From positions 27,688 through 91,687 of the forward strand of contig NZ_JXQQ01000136.1 in the NCBI RefSeq assembly GCF_000834655.1: a stretch of DNA of 64,000 nt. Direction: 5' to 3'. Below the pieces are notes generated by a model. The model had not been told where the DNA came from, ran no database searches, and was given only the letters and a program-made list of their open reading frames with translations. This stretch comes from Variovorax paradoxus. GTDB lineage: Bacteria > Pseudomonadota > Gammaproteobacteria > Burkholderiales > Burkholderiaceae_C. Shown here piece by piece: positions 8,212-17,067 of the stretch. Within the stretch, counting starts at the first letter, position 1. Each line of letters opens with the position of its first letter. The position numbers and the translations under genes were made by a program.

Positions 8212-9699
8212 ATGTTGAACCGTCGCACCCTCCTCACCACCGCCGGCGCCACCGTCGCGCTGGCCACGCCGCTGGCCGGCATGGCCCAAGGGCGCAAGGA
8301 CGCCATCGTGATCGGCATGGCGCTCGAGCCGCCGGGCCTGGACCCGACGGCCGGCGCCGCCGCGGCAATTGCCGAGATCGTGCAATACAACATCCTGGAG
8401 ACGCTCACCAAGATCAACGCCGACGGCAGCGTCACGCCGCTCCTGGCCGAGAGCTGGGAAATCTCGCCCGACCTCAAGACCTACACCTTCAAGCTCAAGC
8501 GCGGCGTGAAGTTCCAGAACGGCGAGCCCTTCAACGCGGCCGCCGTCAAGTTCTCGTTCGACCGCGCCGGCGGCGAGAAGAGTACCAACAAGGACAAGCG
8601 CACCTTCGCCAACCTCGCCACGCAGGTGGTGGACGACTACACCGTGGTGGTCATCAACAAGGAGATCGATCCCGACCTGCCCTTCGTGCTCGGCCAGGCC
8701 ACGGCCGTGATCGTCGAGCCCAAGAGCGCCGAAGGCAACGCCACCAAGCCGGTGGGCACCGGCCCCTACAAGCTGGATGCGTGGGCCAAGGGCTCCTCGC
8801 TCGCGCTGAGCAAGTGGGAGGGCTTCCGCAGCCCCGCCACCGCCAAGATCAACAAGGTGACCTTCCGCTTCATCGCCGACACGGCAGCGCAGGCCGCCGC
8901 GCTCATGGCGGGCGACGTGGACGTGTTCACGCGCATCGGCACCCGCGTGGTGCCGCAGTTCAAGGCCAACCCGCAGTTCCAGGTGATCCTGGCGGGTTCG
9001 CGCGCCAAGACGATCCTCTCGATCAACAACCAGAAGAAGCCGCTGGACGACGTCCGCGTGCGCCGCGCCATCCTCGCGGCCATCGACCGAAAGGCCGTGA
9101 TCGAGGGCGCCGCCGACGGCCTGGGCGTGGCCATCGGCAGCCACTACGTGCCGGGCGCGGCGGGCTTCGTGGACACCACGGGCGTCAACCCCTTCGACAT
9201 CGAGAAGGCCAAGAAGCTGCTTGCCGAAGCCGGCGTGAAGACGCCGCTCGAACTCAAGATGACGCTGCCGCCGCCGCCCTATGCGCGCCAGGGCGGCGAG
9301 GTGATCGTGGCCCAGCTCGCCAAGATCGGCATCGTGGTGAAGGTGCAGAACGTCGAGTGGGCGCAGTGGCTGAGCGGCACCTACGGCAACAAGGACTACG
9401 ACCTGTCGATCATTTCGCACGTCGAGCCCTTCGACCTGGGCAACTACGCCAAGTCGGACTACTACTGGGGCTACCAGTCGAAGGCCTTCAATACGCTGTT
9501 CGACAAGATCAAGACCACCGCCAACGCCACCGAGCGCAACAAGCTCCTGGGCGACGCGCAGAAGATGCTGGCCACCGATGCAGCCAATGGCTTCCTGTAC
9601 CAGCCGCAGTTCCCGACCATCGCCAAGAAGAACGTCAAGGGCCTCTGGAAGGAGAACCCGATCTTCGTGAACGACCTGTCCGCGCTTTCGTGGGGATGA
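8212..9699 (+). CDS. ABC transporter substrate-binding protein, family 5 (copy 2)
   Basis: A 495-residue paralogue of the preceding gene, again with an export signal (MLNRRTLLTTAGATV, cleavage near GMAQG). Long blocks are shared with copy 1, such as TYTFKLKRGVKFQNGEPFN, SIIS/SLIL-HVEPFDL and NVEWAQW, whereas surface segments differ. GGAGA precedes the ATG at 8212 by 9 bases. The stop overlaps the amidase start (ATGA), so expression of binding protein 2 and amidase is coupled. Two receptors for one permease probably broaden the ligand range. Confidence 0.93.
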   Translation: MLNRRTLLTTAGATVALATPLAGMAQGRKDAIVIGMALEPPGLDPTAGAAAAIAEIVQYNILETLTKINADGSVTPLLAESWEISPDLKTYTFKLKRGVKFQNGEPFNAAAVKFSFDRAGGEKSTNKDKRTFANLATQVVDDYTVVVINKEIDPDLPFVLGQATAVIVEPKSAEGNATKPVGTGPYKLDAWAKGSSLALSKWEGFRSPATAKINKVTFRFIADTAAQAAALMAGDVDVFTRIGTRVVPQFKANPQFQVILAGSRAKTILSINNQKKPLDDVRVRRAILAAIDRKAVIEGAADGLGVAIGSHYVPGAAGFVDTTGVNPFDIEKAKKLLAEAGVKTPLELKMTLPPPPYARQGGEVIVAQLAKIGIVVKVQNVEWAQWLSGTYGNKDYDLSIISHVEPFDLGNYAKSDYYWGYQSKAFNTLFDKIKTTANATERNKLLGDAQKMLATDAANGFLYQPQFPTIAKKNVKGLWKENPIFVNDLSALSWG

Positions 9700-11120
9700 G
9701 CGTCACCGTGTCCGATGCCCCTTTGTTGAGCGACCTGTCGGCACAGGAGCTCTCGGCCGCCTACCGCGGCAAGCGCTTGTCGCCGGTCGAGGTCACACAG
9801 GCCGTGATCGCGCAGATCGAGCGCTGGGAGCCGCACCTGCAGGCCACCTGGCTCTTTCGCCCTGAGGCCGCGCTCGCACAGGCGCGCGCATCGGAGGCGC
9901 GCTGGCAGCGTGGCGATGCGCTCGGCCCGCTGGACGGCGTGCCGGCCACCATCAAGGAAAACATCGCCACGCGCGGCGACCCGATGCCTGCGGGCACGGC
10001 CGCCGTCGACCTGAAGCCCGCCACCGCCGACGCACCGCCGGCCGCGCGCCTGAAGGAAGCCGGTGCGGTGATCGTGAGCAAGACCACCATGCCGGACTAC
10101 GGCATGTTGTCGTCGGGCCTCTCGAGCTTTCACACGCTGGCGCGCAACCCGTGGGACCTCGCCAAGACGCCGGGCGGCTCCAGCGCCGGCGCGGGTGCTG
10201 CCACCGCCGCAGGCTACGGCCCGCTGCACCTGGGCACCGACATCGGCGGCTCGCTGCGGCTGCCCGCGAGCTGGTGCGGCATCTTCACGCTCAAGCCGAG
10301 CCTGGGCCGCATTCCGATCGATCCGCCCTACATGGGCCGCGCCGCGGGCCCGATGACCCGCACCGTCGGCGACGCCGCATTGATGATGCAGGCGCTCTCC
10401 CGGCCCGACGCGCGCGACAGCATGAGCCTGCCGGCGCAGGACATCGACTGGGCCGCCTTCGACGTGTCGCCCGACCATTTGCGCGGGCTGCGCATCGGAC
10501 TGCTGCTCGACGCGGGCTGCGGCCTCGCGGTCGAGCCCGAGATCCAGACGGCCGTCGAACACGCCGCGCGCCTGTTCGAGAAAGCCGGCGCGATCGTCGA
10601 GACGATGCAGCCCTTCATGTCGCAGGCCATGCTCGACGGCATGGACCACCTGTGGCGCATGCGCTCGCTCGTGGACATGAAGGCGCTGCGCGCCGACCAG
10701 CGCGCCAAGGTGCTGCCGTACATCCGCGAGTGGGCAGAGAGCGCCGCAGAGTTCAGCGGCGAGCATGTGTTTCGCGGCTTCAGCCAGTTCCATGCGACGC
10801 GCGTGGCGGCGGTGCAGGCGTGTGCGCGCTTCGACTACGTGATCTCGCCGGTGTCGCCGAACATGCCCGCCGCGGCCGAGGCGCCCTCGCCGACCAACGA
10901 CCCGCTACGGCCGCTGGAGCACATCGGCTTCACGGTGCCGTTCAACATGTCGGAGCAGCCGGCGTCGTCGGTGAACTGCGGCTACTCGGCGGGCGGGTTG
11001 CCGATCGGCCTGCAGATTGCAGGGCACCGGTTCGACGACCTCGGTGTGCTGCGCGTGTCGCGCGCGTTCGAGCAGATTCGAGAGGCGCAGAGGCCCTGGC
11101 CTGTGGTGCCGGGGAACTGA
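9696..11120 (+). CDS. Amidase-signature-family hydrolase
   Basis: A 474-residue amidase. The Ser-cisSer-Lys triad is visible: lysine in TIKEN, cis-serine in PGGSSAGAG, and nucleophile serine in GTDIGGSLRLPA. Such enzymes hydrolyse carboxamides, amino-acid amides or related compounds to acid and ammonia (or amine). No signal peptide is visible, so it is cytoplasmic. The gene overlaps the second binding-protein gene by four bases, which ties its substrate to what the transporter imports. The specific amide cannot be deduced. Allophanate or GatA-like roles are less likely because no gatB/C or urea carboxylase gene is nearby. Confidence 0.92.
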   Translation: MSVTVSDAPLLSDLSAQELSAAYRGKRLSPVEVTQAVIAQIERWEPHLQATWLFRPEAALAQARASEARWQRGDALGPLDGVPATIKENIATRGDPMPAGTAAVDLKPATADAPPAARLKEAGAVIVSKTTMPDYGMLSSGLSSFHTLARNPWDLAKTPGGSSAGAGAATAAGYGPLHLGTDIGGSLRLPASWCGIFTLKPSLGRIPIDPPYMGRAAGPMTRTVGDAALMMQALSRPDARDSMSLPAQDIDWAAFDVSPDHLRGLRIGLLLDAGCGLAVEPEIQTAVEHAARLFEKAGAIVETMQPFMSQAMLDGMDHLWRMRSLVDMKALRADQRAKVLPYIREWAESAAEFSGEHVFRGFSQFHATRVAAVQACARFDYVISPVSPNMPAAAEAPSPTNDPLRPLEHIGFTVPFNMSEQPASSVNCGYSAGGLPIGLQIAGHRFDDLGVLRVSRAFEQIREAQRPWPVVPGN

Positions 11121-11343
11121 TGCCCTTGTTCAGGGCTGCACTCACGCCGACGGTGGGCAGCGCGAGCGCCTCAGAGCCGTCGTTGATCGCTGATCACCAG
11201 CCGCGTGCCCAAGTGCGCAGGGCATCGGGTGCTCCCCGCAGCGAAATCAAGGAGGAGCCGAAGGCGGGGGACATTCGCGGAGGGGAGTACCCGGTGGCCT
11301 GTGCACCTGCCCCGAACAAGCGCGCCCCGAACGCGACAGACGC

Positions 11344-11970
11344 TCAGGTCGCCGCGTAGCGCCCCGGCTTGTGGTTGATCCACAAGAAGAGCCCCATCAC
11401 CACCGCCGCCAGCACCGACCACCCCACGCGCTGCGGCGGAATGACGAACAGCGCGAGCAGCACCACCGTGCAGTCGATGCCGATCTGCACCTTGCCGGCA
11501 GGCCAGCCGCGCTTTTCCTGCAGGTACAGCGTCAACACCGTCGCACCGCCGAGGCTCGCGCGGTGGCGTGCGAGGAACAGGCAACCCGTGCCCAGCATCA
11601 GGCCTCCGAGCACCGCCGCGAACGCCGGATGGAGCGAGTCGATCGACAGATAGCGCGGCGCCCAATCTGTCATCACCGAGAGCAGCGCGATCGCCGAGAA
11701 GGTCTTGAGGGTGAAGGCCCGCCCCATGCGGCGCCAGGCAAACCAGTAGAACGGCAGGTTCACCAGGAAGAACAGCTTGCCGAAGCTCACGCCGGTCGCG
11801 TAATGCAGGATGAACGCGACGCCCGCCGTGCCGCCCGTGAGCAGGCCCGCCTGGCCGAACAGCATCATCGCGATGGCAACGAACAAGGTGCCCGAAAAGA
11901 TCGCTTGCGCGTCGTCGAAACGGGAATGGCGCAGCAGATCCGGCAGGTGGGTGGGTTGTGGCGCGTCCAT
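11344..11970 (-). CDS. YitT-family membrane protein
   Basis: A 208-residue integral membrane protein with about five hydrophobic segments, including IFSGTLFVAIAMMLFG, FLVNLPFYWFAW and VLGGLMLGTGCLFLARH. The glycine-rich QAGLLTGGTAGVAFIL near the N-terminus is typical of the YitT/DUF161 family, whose biochemical role is unsettled. The ATG at 11970 was chosen; the upstream reading frame extends into the LysR gene and lacks homology. The 223 bases between it and the amidase (11121-11343) hold no gene that I can support. Confidence 0.85.
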   Translation of the reverse strand: MDAPQPTHLPDLLRHSRFDDAQAIFSGTLFVAIAMMLFGQAGLLTGGTAGVAFILHYATGVSFGKLFFLVNLPFYWFAWRRMGRAFTLKTFSAIALLSVMTDWAPRYLSIDSLHPAFAAVLGGLMLGTGCLFLARHRASLGGATVLTLYLQEKRGWPAGKVQIGIDCTVVLLALFVIPPQRVGWSVLAAVVMGLFLWINHKPGRYAAT

Positions 11971-12020
11971 GGCGGAGGGTGACGCAAATCCCGCGCCACC
12001 CCTGTCGCCTCGCGCCCTCT

Positions 12021-12905
12021 TCACACCAGATGGGTGGCCAGCATCTCGCGGGCGCGGGTCACGAACGCCGTCTCGCCCCGGCGCCCGGGCAGGAACTGGA
12101 ACGCGACCTTCGGCACGGCCGGCAGGCCGTGCGGCCCCGCCAGCCGGGTCACGCCCTCGCACACCGCGGATTCGTTCAGGCACGCGACCCCCAACCCCGC
12201 GGCCAGCGCCGACTGCAATCCGGCCACGCCCGACGCCACGTGCGCGAGCACATACGGCACGCGCCGCCGCCGCAGCAGCGCCACGGTGAACTGGTGCAGC
12301 GAGCAGGTGTCGGGCAGCGCCAGCAGCCGCACCGGTTCTCCCCGCGCCACCCGCAGGCCGGTCGCGCCCAGCCACGCGAGCGATTCGCGGCGGATCAGCG
12401 AGGTCTTCGCGCCCTGCGCCGAGGCTGACGACGATGCGCCCGCGATGTCCATTGCCAGGCCGACGTCGAAGTCGCCGTGCGCATAGGCGGCCCGCAGCGC
12501 GTCGCTCTTCAGGATGGTCACGTTCAGCCGCACCTGCGGATAGCTCTCGCCCAGGCGCCCCAGCAGCTGCGTGAGATCGCCGGGGCGGAAGTAATCGGTC
12601 ACGGCCAGCCTGAGCTCGCCCTGCAGCGTTTCGCCATGCAGGTCGCGGAACGCCTCGTCGCTGAGCGAGAGGATGCGCCGCGCATACGCCAGGAGCCGCG
12701 TGCCCGCCTCGGTGGGCGCGACGCCCGCCTTGCTGCGCGTGAGCAGCGACTGCCCCGCCCGCTCCTCGAGCTTGCGCATCTGCTCGCTGACCGACGACTG
12801 CGAGAGGAACACGCGGGGCGCGGCGGCCGTGAGGCTGCCCGCGTCGATCACCGCGGCCAGGGTGCGAAGTTGTTCGAGGTCGAAGGTCTGCATGACGCCA
12901 TCCAT
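12021..12905 (-). CDS. LysR-family transcriptional regulator
   Basis: A 294-residue LTTR. The winged HTH is near the N-terminus (FDLEQLRTLAAVIDAGSLTA, then FLSQSSVSEQMRKLE), followed by a periplasmic-binding-protein-like effector domain containing RLAVTDYFRPGDLTQLLGRL. A second ATG at 12893 would give a start at MQTFDLEQ and is equally plausible. It is transcribed away from the tautomerase gene at 13005, the classic layout of an LTTR and its target. A short palindrome in the shared region (12916-12928) fits the expected T-N11-A type site. Confidence 0.92.
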   Translation of the reverse strand: MDGVMQTFDLEQLRTLAAVIDAGSLTAAAPRVFLSQSSVSEQMRKLEERAGQSLLTRSKAGVAPTEAGTRLLAYARRILSLSDEAFRDLHGETLQGELRLAVTDYFRPGDLTQLLGRLGESYPQVRLNVTILKSDALRAAYAHGDFDVGLAMDIAGASSSASAQGAKTSLIRRESLAWLGATGLRVARGEPVRLLALPDTCSLHQFTVALLRRRRVPYVLAHVASGVAGLQSALAAGLGVACLNESAVCEGVTRLAGPHGLPAVPKVAFQFLPGRRGETAFVTRAREMLATHLV

Positions 12906-12915
12906 CCGTTTATCC

Positions 12916-12928
12916 GATGGAATCCATC
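12916..12928. promoter_or_regulatory. Possible LysR-type operator
   Basis: GATGG-AAT-CCATC is a perfect 5-base inverted repeat located 11 bases upstream of the LysR start, between it and the divergent tautomerase gene. LTTRs usually bind T-N11-A interrupted dyads in such intergenic regions. This is a candidate autoregulatory site, supported by position and symmetry only. Confidence 0.4.
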
Positions 12929-13004
12929 ATATCTTCCCGCTTTTCCGATGACCAAGGGAATTCCACAATCACCCCATCGTTCATTCATTCCCCAGGAGTC
13001 CACC

Positions 13005-13403
13005 ATGCCCCACATCGTTGTCCACCTCTCCGGAGAACCCGACGCAGCCCTCACACGCAAGACCGTCGATACCGTCGCCGAGCTCACGCAGAGCGTGCTC
13101 GGCAAGCAGTTGCCGGTGATCGCCATCACGGTGCAGTACATCGCCGCCGACGCCTGGTTCATCGGCGGCCAGACGCTGGCCTCCCTGGGCAAGTCGGCCT
13201 TTCACCTGGACATCAGCATCACTGACGAGACCAACACCAAGGCCGAGAAGGCGCGCTACCTGCGCGAGGTGCACGCGGCCATGGCGAAGATCCGGCCCGA
13301 CCTGCACGAGGTGTCGTACATCCACGTGATCGACGCGCGCGGCGCGGCCTACGGCTACGGCGGCAAGACCCAGGAGTACCGTCACCAGCAAGCCGGGGTT
13401 TGA
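13005..13403 (+). CDS. 4-oxalocrotonate tautomerase-family protein
   Basis: A 132-residue tautomerase-superfamily protein. After removal of Met1 the N-terminal Pro (MPHIVVHLSGEPD) would act as the catalytic base. The size is about twice the 4-OT monomer, as in the MIF/CHMI or fused two-beta-alpha-beta subfamilies. AGGAG lies 7 bases upstream of the ATG at 13005; the longer frame back to 12477 is antisense to the LysR gene. Its divergent LysR neighbour probably controls it. The natural substrate is unknown. Confidence 0.85.
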   Translation: MPHIVVHLSGEPDAALTRKTVDTVAELTQSVLGKQLPVIAITVQYIAADAWFIGGQTLASLGKSAFHLDISITDETNTKAEKARYLREVHAAMAKIRPDLHEVSYIHVIDARGAAYGYGGKTQEYRHQQAGV

Positions 13404-13434
13404 ACCCTTGGCGGGGGCATGGCACCATGCCGCC

Positions 13435-14811
13435 ATGCCCTCCGCCACCCCGCACGCCGCCGACAGCCTCGGCAATCCGCTCACCCTGGACAACCCCGCC
13501 AGCCTCGCGCTGGTCGACGACTTCGTCATGGGCTTCATCTCGACCGAGTCGCGCGCAGTCAACCTCATCGCGCTCGCCGAAACCGACGCGAGCCCCATCG
13601 TGCAGGCGTACTGCGCGACGCTGCACCTGTTTGCCGAATCGCGCGAGGCCGTGGCGAATGCGCGGCCGTTTCTCGCGAAGGCCCGCGCCGGCGCCGAGCG
13701 CGCCACACCGCGCGAGCAGCGTTACATCACGGCCATCGAGGCCTGGGCCGATGGCGACATCGTCCGCGCCATCGAGCTGCACGCAGCGCAGGCACGCGAA
13801 TTTCCGCGCGACCTCGTCTCGGTCAAGCTGGGCCAGTACCACTGCTTCAACACCGGCGACTGCCCGGGCATGCTGCGGCTCGCGCTCGCGGTGCTGCCAT
13901 CGACCGCCGACGTGCCCTACGTGCACGGCATGGCCGCCTTCGGCTTCGAACAGTGCCACCTGATGCGCGAGGCCGAGGCCAGCGCGCGCCTGGCCATCGC
14001 CATGTGCCGCAAGGAACCCTGGGCGCACCACGCGCTCGCGCACGTGATGCTTACCGAAGGCCGGCTCGCCGAAGGACTGGCGTTCATGGAAAGCGTGAGC
14101 GACACCTGGATCGGCCTGAACTCCTTCATGGTCACGCACAACTGGTGGCACGTGGCGCTGTTCCTCATCGACCTGGGCCGCGACGCCGAGGCGCTCGCGG
14201 TGTACGACGAGCATGCGTGGGGCGTGGTCAAGGACTACTCGCAGGACCAGATCGGCGCCGTGTCGCTGCTCGCGCGGCTGGAACTCGCGGGCATCGACGT
14301 GGGCGCGCGCTGGAACGACGTGGCCGGGTATCTGCTGCAGCGGCAAGCGGACCACGTGCTGCCCTTTCTCGATCTGCAATACCTCTACGGGCTCGCCCGC
14401 GCGGGACGGCCCGAAGCCGACGCGCTGCTGCGCAACATCGAGGCCTTCGCGCCCAACGCACCGCCCTCGACGCGCGCCGCATGGCAGCGCGTCTGCGTGC
14501 CGGCCGCGCACGGTCTCGTGGCCCATGCGCGCGGCGATTTTGCGGGGGCCATCGAAGGGCTCGGTGTCGCGCTGCCCCGCATGATCGAGATCGGCGGCAG
14601 CCACGCGCAGCGCGACCTGTTCGAGCAGGTGTACCTCGCTGCACTGGTGCGCATGGGCAGCGAGTCCACCCTCGCCGCGGCACAGGGCATCCTGCAGCAG
14701 CAGCTCAACGGCCAGCCCGAATCGCTGCGGCTGCGACGGCAGGCGGGAGCCGTCTATGCACGGCTCGGCCTCGGGCAACTCGCCGCAGGAGGCATGCCGG
14801 CAAGGGGCTGA
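13435..14811 (+). CDS. TPR protein of the TTC38 type
   Basis: A 458-residue protein rich in helical repeats. It lacks a signal peptide and membrane segments, so it is probably cytoplasmic. Features of the family that includes animal TTC38 are visible: HCFNTGDCPGMLRLAL, VHGMAAFGFEQCHLM, WAHHALAHVMLTEGR and MVTHNWWHVALFLIDLG. The start at 13435 (MPSATPHA) was preferred over a TTG at 13408. It follows the tautomerase by 31 bases and may share its transcript. The biochemical function of this family is not established. Confidence 0.8.
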   Translation: MPSATPHAADSLGNPLTLDNPASLALVDDFVMGFISTESRAVNLIALAETDASPIVQAYCATLHLFAESREAVANARPFLAKARAGAERATPREQRYITAIEAWADGDIVRAIELHAAQAREFPRDLVSVKLGQYHCFNTGDCPGMLRLALAVLPSTADVPYVHGMAAFGFEQCHLMREAEASARLAIAMCRKEPWAHHALAHVMLTEGRLAEGLAFMESVSDTWIGLNSFMVTHNWWHVALFLIDLGRDAEALAVYDEHAWGVVKDYSQDQIGAVSLLARLELAGIDVGARWNDVAGYLLQRQADHVLPFLDLQYLYGLARAGRPEADALLRNIEAFAPNAPPSTRAAWQRVCVPAAHGLVAHARGDFAGAIEGLGVALPRMIEIGGSHAQRDLFEQVYLAALVRMGSESTLAAAQGILQQQLNGQPESLRLRRQAGAVYARLGLGQLAAGGMPARG

Positions 14812-14823
14812 ACGCGCGGGCGC

Positions 14824-15519
14824 TCAGCCCTTGTTCTTCAGGTGCCGCGTCTGGTCGTAGGTCGGCTGCGGCGGCAGGTCGGCGAGGTGGCGTGTGTCGG
14901 CCCACTCGACGATCTCGATCGCATCGGGCGCCGCCGGGTCGGCGATGCGGATGCGGTTGAAACCCGCGTTCGGAATGTCGCTCTGGCGCGGCCCGCTCAG
15001 GCTCAGGCCCTTGGCGGTGCGCCACACCATGTCGAGCACGCCGCCATGGGTGACGACGATGAGATGCTGCCCCTTGTGGGCGGTAGCGATGGTGCCGAGC
15101 GCCGCGACGATGCGCGCATGGAACTCGCGTGCCGTCTCGCCCTCGGGCATCGCGTGGTCTTCGCGGAACTCCAGCCACTCTTCCCACGCGCGCGGGTGAA
15201 GGTCCTGGATCTCGTCGGAGCGCATGCCTTCGACGATGCCGAAGTACTGCTCCCGCAACCCCGCCGAAGTGACCACCGGCAGCGAAAGCTGCAGCGCCGC
15301 CGGGGCGGCCGTCTGCTGCGCGCGCATGAGGTCGCTGCTGATCAGGTGCTGTGCCTCCTCGCCCGCCAGGCGCAGGCCGATGCGGCGCGCCTGTTCATGG
15401 CCGATGTCGTTGAGCGGCACATCCGCATGCCCCTGGAAGCGCAGCTCGCGGTTCCAGGCGGTTTCGCCGTGACGGATCAGGATGATGTCGGTGGTGGTGT
15501 CGGGTTTGGGCGTTGGCAT
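14824..15519 (-). CDS. Histidine phosphatase (phosphoglycerate-mutase-like) family protein
   Basis: A 231-residue cytoplasmic phosphatase-fold protein. The phosphohistidine motif is IILIRHGETAWN near residue 15, and the second catalytic histidine lies in VVTHGGVLD. QGHADVPLNDIGHEQA is typical of the cofactor-independent phosphatase/CobC/GpmB group rather than of glycolytic dPGM, which is longer. The ATG at 15519 was chosen because upstream sequence is not conserved-looking. It converges on the TPR gene with a gap of 12 bases. The substrate is unknown. Confidence 0.9.
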   Translation of the reverse strand: MPTPKPDTTTDIILIRHGETAWNRELRFQGHADVPLNDIGHEQARRIGLRLAGEEAQHLISSDLMRAQQTAAPAALQLSLPVVTSAGLREQYFGIVEGMRSDEIQDLHPRAWEEWLEFREDHAMPEGETAREFHARIVAALGTIATAHKGQHLIVVTHGGVLDMVWRTAKGLSLSGPRQSDIPNAGFNRIRIADPAAPDAIEIVEWADTRHLADLPPQPTYDQTRHLKNKG

Positions 15520-15550
15520 TGCCGCCCATTTTCCACCGTGCGCGTGACGC

Positions 15551-16204
15551 TCAGGTTGTTGCGGCCGCCAGCTGTTGCACAACTGCCACCGCTTCGCCTG
15601 CAAGGCCCAGGCCCGTGCCCATGCCGACACGCGCGGGCGACGGCGTGAGCAGCGCCAGCACCCAGGCGATCACGAACCCGCCGACGATGGCGCAGACCAC
15701 CACCACCGCGGTGTATGCAATGGCCTTGTCGACCGGGCACTTCATCAGCACCGGCAGGCCCAGGTAGAGCAGGTAGATGCCGTACAGCGCGGCCACCGCA
15801 CCCAGCACCGACAGAGAAGGCAGCAGGCTGAAGATGCCGCCGACGAAGGCCGCCGTGCTCGAATAGGCCGAGAGCTTGAGTGCGCTGACCTGGTTCTTGG
15901 TTCCCTCGAAGGTCGGCGCCATCGCATCGATGATGAGAGCGAGCACGAACACCATGACCAGCGACAGCACGTAGCCCACGATCATGTTGGCCAGCCCCGC
16001 GACGATCGGCACGCGGAAGTTCACCCCGAACGCCCCGAGCCCGACGACCGACAGGCCGATGAAGCTCGCCACCGCCGGAATGAGCGCAAGGATCATCACG
16101 TAGTTCTTGTAGAGCGAAGCGGCATCGGCCGGCTCGGCATCGATCACGGGCCAGGTGGCCTTGGGCTTGAGCAGGACGTCCTGCACGCGTTGAACCAGGT
16201 TCAT
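15551..16204 (-). CDS. Yip1-family integral membrane protein
   Basis: A 217-residue protein starting MNLVQRVQDVLLKPKATWPVI, a typical opening of bacterial Yip1/DUF1282 proteins, with about five membrane segments (for example YVLSLVMVFVLALIIDAM and AIAYTAVVVVCAIVGGFVIAW). It sits 31 bases upstream of the histidine phosphatase gene on the same strand. Bacterial members have no assigned role. The N-terminal amphipathic segment is probably cytoplasmic. Confidence 0.85.
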   Translation of the reverse strand: MNLVQRVQDVLLKPKATWPVIDAEPADAASLYKNYVMILALIPAVASFIGLSVVGLGAFGVNFRVPIVAGLANMIVGYVLSLVMVFVLALIIDAMAPTFEGTKNQVSALKLSAYSSTAAFVGGIFSLLPSLSVLGAVAALYGIYLLYLGLPVLMKCPVDKAIAYTAVVVVCAIVGGFVIAWVLALLTPSPARVGMGTGLGLAGEAVAVVQQLAAATT

Positions 16205-16350
16205 TTGTTGTCCTTGACTTGAAACGGAAACGCGCGCGCGGGGGTGCGTCGCGCAGCGCCGCAGAGTATGTCGGGCAAGCCCCGCAGTGGCTGCTGGCCA
16301 TGAAGCCTATACCGTTACGCCGGCTTGCCGCGATCGCGCAAAATCGCCCC

Positions 16351-17061
16351 ATGCCCCATCTTGTCCTGCTGCCCGGCCTCGCCTGCGACGAGCGCCTCTG
16401 GGAGGCCCAGCGGCCTGCCCTTCCCTCCGCCTTCGACGCCCGCGTGAGCGACGTCCAGACGCGCAACGACACCATCGAGGCCATGGCCGCGGCCGTGCTG
16501 CGCGAGCACGCCGGGCCGCTGGTGCTCTGTGGCGCGTCCATGGGCGGCATGGTCGCGATGGAGGCGGCCCGTCAGGCGCCCGAGCGCATCGCCGGCCTCG
16601 CCCTGCTCGGTACCAGCGCGCGGCCCGAGCCGCCCGACATGTTCGAGATGCGCGAAGCCGCCATCGAACTCTTCGAGCGCGGCGAGGCGCGCGACGTGAT
16701 CGAGGCGAATGTCTATTTCGCCTTCCATCCGGCGCAGGCCGACGACGCGGTGCTCGTGCAGCGTTATCTGGACATCGTGCTGGATGCCGGCACGGCCCAG
16801 CTCATCGCCCAGAACCGTGCGGTGATGCGACGCCCCGATGCGCGCACCCACCTGGCCTCGCTGCGCGCACCGGTGCTGCTGATGTGCGGCGACGACGACA
16901 GGCTCGCCCCCCCCCAGCACACGCGCGAGATCGCGGCGCTCGTGCCGCAGGCCGAGGTGGTGTGGGTACCGCAGTGCGGGCACATGCTGACCATGGAAAA
17001 ACCCGAGTTCGTCAACGCGGCGTTGAACGCCTGGTTGGCAAAGACCTTCCCCTCGGCCTGA
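16351..17061 (+). CDS. Alpha/beta-hydrolase
   Basis: A 236-residue alpha/beta-hydrolase. It begins MPHLVLLPGLACDERLWE, with the oxyanion region LLPGLACD. The nucleophile elbow is CGASMGGMVAMEAAR, the acidic residue lies in MCGDDDRLAPP, and the catalytic histidine is in CGHMLTMEKP. The start at 16351 gives the standard beta-strand-first N-terminus; upstream in-frame ATGs would add a non-homologous extension. It converges on pcp with a six-base gap. The substrate is undefined; esterase and enol-lactonase activities are both possible. Confidence 0.88.
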   Translation: MPHLVLLPGLACDERLWEAQRPALPSAFDARVSDVQTRNDTIEAMAAAVLREHAGPLVLCGASMGGMVAMEAARQAPERIAGLALLGTSARPEPPDMFEMREAAIELFERGEARDVIEANVYFAFHPAQADDAVLVQRYLDIVLDAGTAQLIAQNRAVMRRPDARTHLASLRAPVLLMCGDDDRLAPPQHTREIAALVPQAEVVWVPQCGHMLTMEKPEFVNAALNAWLAKTFPSA

Positions 17062-17067
17062 AGAGGC

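Noticed and set aside
7075..9420. Minus-strand frame of 781 codons antisense to both binding-protein genes
   Set aside because: Shadow of the duplicated genes; its apparent internal repeats merely mirror the duplication.
7929..11120. Plus-strand frame of 1063 codons overlapping copy 2 and the amidase
   Set aside because: Only its last part (from 9696) is the real amidase; the rest is out of frame with the binding protein and Arg-rich.
11121..11343. Possible small gene in the amidase/YitT spacer
   Set aside because: Frames here are continuations of shadows from neighbours, without start signals or recognisable sequence.
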